In this document: piece after piece, positions 59,001 to 64,000 of the stretch | Position numbering within the stretch: position 1 is the first letter of the stretch | How the letters are laid out: each line of letters begins with the position of its first letter | NCBI RefSeq assembly: GCF_011046535.1 | Contig: NZ_CP049257.1 | Location: 1 to 64,000, forward strand | Direction: 5' to 3' | Length of the DNA stretch: 64,000 nucleotides | Origin: Nocardioides anomalus | GTDB lineage: Bacteria; Actinomycetota; Actinomycetes; Propionibacteriales; Nocardioidaceae | Translations under genes and position numbers: made by a program | Notes under the pieces: generated by a model | What the model saw: only the letters and a program-made list of their open reading frames with translations | What the model was told of the DNA's origin: nothing | Database searches by the model: none

Positions 59001-59885
59001 GTGGCGGAGCGGCGACAGGTGCGGAAGGTGCAGCGGGTGGCGGCGTACGCCGTCATCATCCGCGACGACCGCATCCTGCTGTCCCGGCTGGCCAAGCGGC
59101 TGACCGCCAAGGAGCTGTGGACGCTGCCCGGCGGCGGGCTCGAGCACGGCGAGGACCCGCGCGACGCGGTGGTCCGCGAGGTGCACGAGGAGACCGGCCT
59201 GGACGTGCAGATCGGCGAGACCGCGCACGTCTACAGCTACCACCAGCGCAACACCTGGCGACAGGGCCGCCGGGCCGACGCCCACGCGCTGCGGATCGTC
59301 TACGACGGCTGGGTGCCGGTGGACAGCCCCGAGCCGCACGTGGTCGAGGTCGACGGCTCGACCATGGACGCGGCCTGGCAGCCGCTGGCCGGCGTCCTGG
59401 ACGGCTCGGTGCCGACGGTCGGGCTGGTCACCGAGGTGCTGGCCGAGCACCGGCCGTTCCGGCTGCAGCGCGTGGCGGCGTACGCCCTGGCCGTGCGCGA
59501 CGACCGCGTCCTGCTCACCCGCATCTCCGCCCGCGGCGCGCACCCCAGGCAGTGGACCCTGCCCGGCGGCGGCCTCGAGCACGGCGAGGACCCGCGCGCC
59601 GCCGTGGTGCGCGAGGTCCGGGAGGAGACCGGGCTGGCCTGCACCCCCGGCAACGTCCTCGACGTCGTCTCCACCCACTTCGAGGGCACCGCGCCCTCGG
59701 GCCGCCGCGAGGACTTCCACGCCCTCCAGGTGGTCTACGCCGCCGAGGTGGCCGACGGCGACCCGGAGGTCCAGGAGAGCGACGGCACCGCCGACGAAGC
59801 GGCCTGGGTCCCGCTGGCCGAGCTGGACGCGCTCGAGGTCCGACCGGTGGTCCGCGCCGCACTGGCGGCTAGGTTGCCCTCGTGA
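59001..59885 (+). CDS. Tandem Nudix hydrolase
   Basis: A 294-residue protein with two Nudix domains. The first (about 8-145) has GGGLEHGEDPRDAVVREVHEETG, and the second (about 155-290) has GGGLEHGEDPRAAVVREVREETG; the Nudix box G-x5-E-x7-R-E-x-x-E-E-x-G is complete in both. The two halves share VQRVAAYA/LQRVAAYA openings and nearly identical boxes, so they arose by internal duplication. They hydrolyse nucleoside diphosphates linked to another group. GTG at 59001 after a TAGGTT box. Confidence 0.92.
   Translation: MAERRQVRKVQRVAAYAVIIRDDRILLSRLAKRLTAKELWTLPGGGLEHGEDPRDAVVREVHEETGLDVQIGETAHVYSYHQRNTWRQGRRADAHALRIVYDGWVPVDSPEPHVVEVDGSTMDAAWQPLAGVLDGSVPTVGLVTEVLAEHRPFRLQRVAAYALAVRDDRVLLTRISARGAHPRQWTLPGGGLEHGEDPRAAVVREVREETGLACTPGNVLDVVSTHFEGTAPSGRREDFHALQVVYAAEVADGDPEVQESDGTADEAAWVPLAELDALEVRPVVRAALAARLPS
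59870..59881 (+). promoter_or_regulatory. Leaderless promoter of the transhydrogenase gene (TAGGTT, 6 nt to GTG)
   Basis: TAGGTT at 59870-59875 lies inside the end of the Nudix gene; 6 nt then the GTG at 59882. Confidence 0.55.
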
Positions 59886-61159
59886 GCCGCGAGACCGTCT
59901 TCACCTACGGCGCGCCGAACCTCAAGTTCGGCCGGGGCGCCTCCGCCGAGGTCGGCCACGACCTCGCGACGTACGGCGCGCGCCGGGTCCTGCTCGTCAC
60001 CGATCCCGGAGTGCACGCCACCGGCCACCCGACCCGGATCGCCGAGCAGATCTGGCAGCACGGCATCGAGACCGTGATCTTCGACCGCGCCCGCGTCGAG
60101 CCGACCGACGAGTCGCTCACCGAGGCGTTGGACTTCGCCTTCGACGCCGAGTCGACCGGCCGCCGCTTCGACGCGGTGCTCGCGGTCGGCGGCGGCTCGG
60201 CCATCGACACGGCCAAGGCCGTCAACCTGCTGCTCACCAACCCCGGTGAGCTCATGGACTACGTCAACGCACCCGTCGGCCGGGCCCGCCCGCCCGAGCA
60301 GCCGCTGCTGCCGCTGGTGGCCATCCCGACGACGACCGGCACGGGCAGCGAGAGCACGACCGTCTGCGTGCTCGACGTGCTGGCCCAGCACGTCAAGACC
60401 GGCATCAGCCACCCGGCGCTGCGACCCCGGCTGGCTGTCGTGGACCCGTCGCTGACCCTGACCCAGCCCGCCATGGTCACGGCCGCCTCGGGGATGGACA
60501 TCCTCTGCCACGCGCTGGAGAGCTACACCGCGCGCTGGTACGCCGACTTCGACCGCAAGCAGGCCGAGGAGCGGGTGCCCTACTGCGGTGCCAACCCGGT
60601 CGCGGACATGTGGGCCGAGAAGTCGATGAGCCTGCTGGCCGGCGCCTTCCGCACCGCGGTGCACCACGGCGACGACGAGGACGCGCGTGAGCAGATGGCG
60701 ATGGCGGCCACGTTCGCCGGCATGGGCTTCGGCAACGCCGGGGTGCACATCCCGCACGCCAACGCCTACCCGATCGCCGGCTGGGTCCGCGACTACGTGC
60801 CCGAGGGCTACCCCGAGGGCGATCCGATCGTGCCGCACGGCATGGCCGTCAGCCTGACCGCGCCCGCGGCGTTCCGCTTCACCTTCGAAGCCCACCCCGA
60901 GCGGCACCTGCGCGCCGCCCGGCTGCTCGACCCGGCCGCCGAGGGCGACGGGCCCGAGGTGCTGCCCGGCGTGGTGGCCGCCCTGATGCGGGACATCGGC
61001 ATCCCCAACGGCCTGGCCGAGGTGGGGTACGCCGACGCTGACGTCGACGCCCTGGTCGAGGGCGCGGCCAAGCAGCAGCGGCTGTTGGCCGTGTCACCGA
61101 AGGCGCCCACGGAGGAGGACCTGGCCGGGGTGTTCCGGGACTCGATGGAACACTGGTAG
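59882..61159 (+). CDS. Hydroxyacid-oxoacid transhydrogenase (iron-containing alcohol dehydrogenase family)
   Basis: A 425-residue iron-dependent alcohol dehydrogenase. Family features: NLKFGRGASAEVG, VGGGSAIDTAKAVN (nucleotide binding) and IPTTTGTGSESTT, then metal ligands D in GMDILCHALES with H of the same motif, H in GVHIPHANAYP and H in VPHGMAVS. The architecture matches HOT (human ADHFE1), which transfers hydride between gamma-hydroxybutyrate and 2-oxoglutarate, giving succinic semialdehyde and D-2-hydroxyglutarate. GTG at 59882, overlapping the Nudix stop (GTGA). Confidence 0.9.
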   Translation: MSRETVFTYGAPNLKFGRGASAEVGHDLATYGARRVLLVTDPGVHATGHPTRIAEQIWQHGIETVIFDRARVEPTDESLTEALDFAFDAESTGRRFDAVLAVGGGSAIDTAKAVNLLLTNPGELMDYVNAPVGRARPPEQPLLPLVAIPTTTGTGSESTTVCVLDVLAQHVKTGISHPALRPRLAVVDPSLTLTQPAMVTAASGMDILCHALESYTARWYADFDRKQAEERVPYCGANPVADMWAEKSMSLLAGAFRTAVHHGDDEDAREQMAMAATFAGMGFGNAGVHIPHANAYPIAGWVRDYVPEGYPEGDPIVPHGMAVSLTAPAAFRFTFEAHPERHLRAARLLDPAAEGDGPEVLPGVVAALMRDIGIPNGLAEVGYADADVDALVEGAAKQQRLLAVSPKAPTEEDLAGVFRDSMEHW

Positions 61160-61161
61160 CC

Positions 61162-63921
61162 GTGACCTCCGGCGCTCCCGACCTCGTCGCGGAGCTCCGG
61201 CGCCGGGGCGTCAGCGACGTCGACGACTCGACGCTCACGCGGGCGCTCTACTCCTCCGACGCCTCGCTCTACCGCGTGGTCCCGCGGGTCGTCGTGCGTC
61301 CGCGCGCGGCCGACGAGCTGGACGCGGTGCTGGACGTGGCGCGGGCGACCGGGGTGCCGGTGACCATGCGGGGCGCGGGCACGTCGATCGCCGGCAACGC
61401 GGTCGGACCGGGCATCGTGGTGGACACCCTCAAGCACCTCAACCGGGTGCTGGCGGTGGACCCGGAGGCGCGGACGGCCGTGGTGGAGCCCGGGGTGGTC
61501 CACGCCCAGCTGCAGCGGGCCGCGGCGCCGCACGGTCTGCGCTTCGGGCCGGACCCGTCGACCCACACGCGCTGCACGATCGGCGGGATGATCGGCAACA
61601 ACGCCTGCGGGTCGCGAGCGCTCGGCTACGGCCGGACCGTCGACAACGTCGTGGCGCTGGACGCGCTCTTCCCCGCGGCCGACGTCGAGGCGCGGCTGGC
61701 CGCGCTGGTGGACGAGCACCTGGCCCACGTGCGCACCGAGTTCGGGCGGTTCGGCCGGCAGGTGTCGGGCTACTCGTTGGAGCACCTGCTGCCGGAGCGC
61801 GGTCGCAGCGTGGACCGCTTCCTGGCCGGTTCGGAGGGCACGCTCGCGCTCATCCGCCAGGCCACGGTGCGGCTGGTCGACGACACCGCCGAGCGGCTGC
61901 TGGTGGTGCTGGGCTACCCGTCCATGGTCGAGGCCGCCGACGCGGTGCCGGCCCTGCTCGCGGCCACCAGCGGTGCTGGTTCCGGGCGCATGGTGGCCTG
62001 CGAGGGCCTGGACGCGCGGATCGTGGACCTGGTGCGCGCCAAGGGCGGCGCGGTGCCGGAGCTGCCGCCCGGTGCGGGCTGGCTGTTCGTGGAGCTGGTC
62101 GGCGCACCCGAGCTGGCCCCGAGCGTGGTCGCCGAGAGCGGTGCGCTCGGGCACCGGCTGGTCACCGACGCCGGTGAGGCCGCCGCCCTGTGGCGGATCC
62201 GCGAGGACGGCGCCGGCCTGGCCGCCCGCTCGCTCAAGACCCCGGCGTACTCCGGCTGGGAGGACTCCGCGGTCCCGCCCGACCGGCTGGGCGCCTGGCT
62301 GCGCGACTTCGACGAGCTGCTGCGCGAGCACGGGCTCGACGGGGTGCCCTACGGCCACTTCGGCGACGGCTGTGTGCACGTGCGCATCGACTTCCCGTTC
62401 CGGCCCGGCGACGCCGGCTCCGCCAGGGTGTTCCGCGACTTCCTCACCGCCTGCGCGGTCAAGCTGCGCGACCACCGCGGGTCGCTGTCCGGCGAGCACG
62501 GCGACGGACGGGCGCGCTCAGAGCTGCTGCCCCTGATGTACGACGCGCAGTCGCTGCGCCTCTTCGGCGCGGTCAAGGCGATCTGCGACCCCGACCACCT
62601 GCTCAACCCCGGCAACCTGGTCGACCCGGCGCCGCTCGACGCCGACCTGCGGCCGGTGCGCGGCCGCCGGCCCGTCGTACCCCTGCTCCGGCTGCCGCAC
62701 GACGGCGGCTCGCTCGGCGACGCGGTGCACCGCTGCACCGGCGTCGGCAAGTGCGTGGCGCCGACGACCGGCGGTGTGATGTGCCCGTCGTACCTCGCCA
62801 CCCGCGAGGAGAAGGACTCCACCCGCGGCCGCGCGCGGGTGCTCCAGGAGGCGGTGAACGGCGAGCTGGTCGGCGGGTTCGCCGACCCGGCCGTGACCGA
62901 GGCGCTGGACCTGTGCCTGGCCTGCAAGGGCTGCGCGTCGGACTGCCCGACCGGCGTGGACATGGCGACCTACAAGGCCGAGGCGCTGCACCAGAAGCAC
63001 GACGTCGAGGGCGTGCGCCGACCGCGCAGCCACCGGCTGCTGGGCCGGCTGCCACGGTGGGCCGACCGCGCCGCGCCGTTCGCGCCGGTCGTCAACCGGA
63101 TGACCAGGCTCGGGCCGGTGGCCCGGCTCGCGCGGGCCACCGCCGGCATCGACCAGCGGCGCTCCATCCCGGCGTTCGCCCCGAGGACCCTGCGCAGGTC
63201 GGCGCCCACCGGCTCCCCCGACGGCAGGGCCCCCGACGTGTGGCTGTGGGCGGACTCCTTCAGCGACCACTTCTTCCCGGTCAACGGGCACGCCGCGATC
63301 CGCTACCTCGAGTCCGTCGGCCTCACCGCCCGGGTCATCCCCGAGGACGCCTGCTGCGGCCTGACCTGGATCACCACCGGCCAGCTCGACCAGGCGCGGA
63401 CGATCATGCGGCGCACCGTCGAGCGGCTGCGGCCGTACGTCGACTCGGGCGTCCCCGTCGTCGGCCTCGAGCCGTCCTGTCTCGCCACGCTGCGCAGCGA
63501 CGCCGCCGAGCTCACCGGCCAGAGCGTCGAGATGCTGAGCCTGGCCGAGCTCGTCGAGCAGCGCGACCTCCCGCTGCCCGACCTCACCGGCGTCGAGGTC
63601 GTGGCCCAGCCGCACTGCCACCACCACGCCGTCATCGGCTGGGGCCCCGACCAGCGGCTGCTGGAGAGGGCCGGCGCCACCGTCGCCCGGGTGGCCGGCT
63701 GCTGCGGCCTGGCCGGCAACTTCGGCATGGAGCAGGGCCACTACGAGGTCTCGGTCGCGGTGGCCGAGACCCACCTGCTGCCCGCCGTGCGCGCCCACCC
63801 CGGTGCGGTCGTCCTCGCCGACGGCATGTCCTGCCGCGTCCAGCTCGACGACCTGGCCGGGGTCCGCGCGCTCCACCTCGCCGAGCTGCTCGCCCCGCCG
63901 GCTCCGACTACCGCAGGGTGA
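61162..63921 (+). CDS. FAD/(4Fe-4S) D-2-hydroxyacid dehydrogenase, YdiJ-like
   Basis: A 919-residue fusion. Residues 1-540: FAD-linked oxidase (VTMRGAGTSIAGNAVG, GGMIGNNACGSRA, AGSEGTLALIRQ, LSGEHGDGRARSELLP). Residues about 520-640: Fe-S ferredoxin-like region with RCTGVGKCVAP, VMCPSY and CLACKGCASDCPTG. Residues about 700-919: two CCG domains (EDACCGLTW, GCCGLAGNFGM). This matches YdiJ, a D-2-hydroxyglutarate dehydrogenase. Its position 2 bp after a HOT gene supports oxidation of the D-2-hydroxyglutarate made there. GTG at 61162 with an ACACTGG-type box upstream. Confidence 0.93.
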   Translation: MTSGAPDLVAELRRRGVSDVDDSTLTRALYSSDASLYRVVPRVVVRPRAADELDAVLDVARATGVPVTMRGAGTSIAGNAVGPGIVVDTLKHLNRVLAVDPEARTAVVEPGVVHAQLQRAAAPHGLRFGPDPSTHTRCTIGGMIGNNACGSRALGYGRTVDNVVALDALFPAADVEARLAALVDEHLAHVRTEFGRFGRQVSGYSLEHLLPERGRSVDRFLAGSEGTLALIRQATVRLVDDTAERLLVVLGYPSMVEAADAVPALLAATSGAGSGRMVACEGLDARIVDLVRAKGGAVPELPPGAGWLFVELVGAPELAPSVVAESGALGHRLVTDAGEAAALWRIREDGAGLAARSLKTPAYSGWEDSAVPPDRLGAWLRDFDELLREHGLDGVPYGHFGDGCVHVRIDFPFRPGDAGSARVFRDFLTACAVKLRDHRGSLSGEHGDGRARSELLPLMYDAQSLRLFGAVKAICDPDHLLNPGNLVDPAPLDADLRPVRGRRPVVPLLRLPHDGGSLGDAVHRCTGVGKCVAPTTGGVMCPSYLATREEKDSTRGRARVLQEAVNGELVGGFADPAVTEALDLCLACKGCASDCPTGVDMATYKAEALHQKHDVEGVRRPRSHRLLGRLPRWADRAAPFAPVVNRMTRLGPVARLARATAGIDQRRSIPAFAPRTLRRSAPTGSPDGRAPDVWLWADSFSDHFFPVNGHAAIRYLESVGLTARVIPEDACCGLTWITTGQLDQARTIMRRTVERLRPYVDSGVPVVGLEPSCLATLRSDAAELTGQSVEMLSLAELVEQRDLPLPDLTGVEVVAQPHCHHHAVIGWGPDQRLLERAGATVARVAGCCGLAGNFGMEQGHYEVSVAVAETHLLPAVRAHPGAVVLADGMSCRVQLDDLAGVRALHLAELLAPPAPTTAG

Positions 63922-64000
63922 GGGTCACCTCGCCGCTCCAGGTCTTCCACTCGGGCACGCTCTCCGCGCCGACCGCGGTGGTCACGCGGTAGGTGATCCG
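63908..64000 (-). CDS. C-terminal fragment of an unidentified protein (partial)
   Basis: The reverse strand has an open frame running off the right edge and ending at TAG (63908-63910). The last 30 residues, ending in WKTWSGEVTLTLR, look like a beta-strand end of a secreted or Ig-like protein. It overlaps the convergent dehydrogenase stop by 14 bp. Too short to identify. Confidence 0.5.
   Translation of the reverse strand, partial: RITYRVTTAVGAESVPEWKTWSGEVTLTLR

Overview
The window is high-GC DNA from an actinobacterium. GTG and TTG starts are frequent, stop/start overlaps of the ATGA or GTGA type are common, and a complete mce lipid-import operon is present. The block tRNA-Thr, tRNA-Met, rpmG, hadA/hadB, tRNA-Trp, secE, nusG, rplK, rplA, rplJ, rplL, mceG, rpoB, rpoC follows the order I recall from Mycobacterium tuberculosis. 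With no mycolate genes seen and several gene sets familiar from Nocardioidaceae, a Nocardioides-like organism is my best guess (inference).

Layout. 1-425: the start of a TerC-family membrane protein behind a probable yybP-ykoY (Mn2+) riboswitch. 586-4350: tyrosine/homogentisate catabolism (fumarylacetoacetase, an uncharacterised operon protein, an IclR regulator and divergent hmgA). 4406-8469: single genes (a frameshifted RDD protein, pirin, tag, a membrane methyltransferase-like protein, a hydrolase-LuxR fusion). 8471-12424: a glycolate/glyoxylate group (GlcG-like protein, malate synthase G, divergent GlcD-like oxidase). 12447-14586: a secreted protein and an amidase. 14648-25135: the tRNA/ribosomal/secE-nusG block with hadAB, murB, adenosine deaminase and an aminotransferase. 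25238-32142: a large AfsR/BTAD-type ATPase regulator, a three-gene SRPBCC-hemerythrin-thioredoxin operon and a secreted Ig-like protein. 32404-43789: mceG, yrbEA, yrbEB, mceA-F and two Mce-associated proteins. 44034-51536: rpoB and rpoC.

51537-52246 is a gene desert of about 700 bp after the rpoC terminator. It holds three consecutive large inverted-repeat structures, one with 55-bp arms, and a terminator-like palindrome. I regard this as the least explained part of the window. The usual rpsL-rpsG-fusA-tuf genes do not follow.

52247-64000: a LysR regulator with a divergent small membrane protein, a MarR/MFS efflux pair with a visible operator in the promoter, a DUF4232 secreted protein, a PPOX-type oxidoreductase, a geranylgeranyl-reductase-family enzyme, a PlsC acyltransferase, a tandem Nudix protein, and a pair (hydroxyacid-oxoacid transhydrogenase plus FAD/Fe-S D-2-hydroxyglutarate dehydrogenase-like enzyme) that together could form a closed 2-oxoglutarate/D-2-hydroxyglutarate cycle.

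A recurring theme is leaderless transcription: TAGGTT-like -10 boxes lie 6-7 nt before the start codon of at least seven genes. No CRISPR array, insertion sequence, prophage or rRNA gene was seen.
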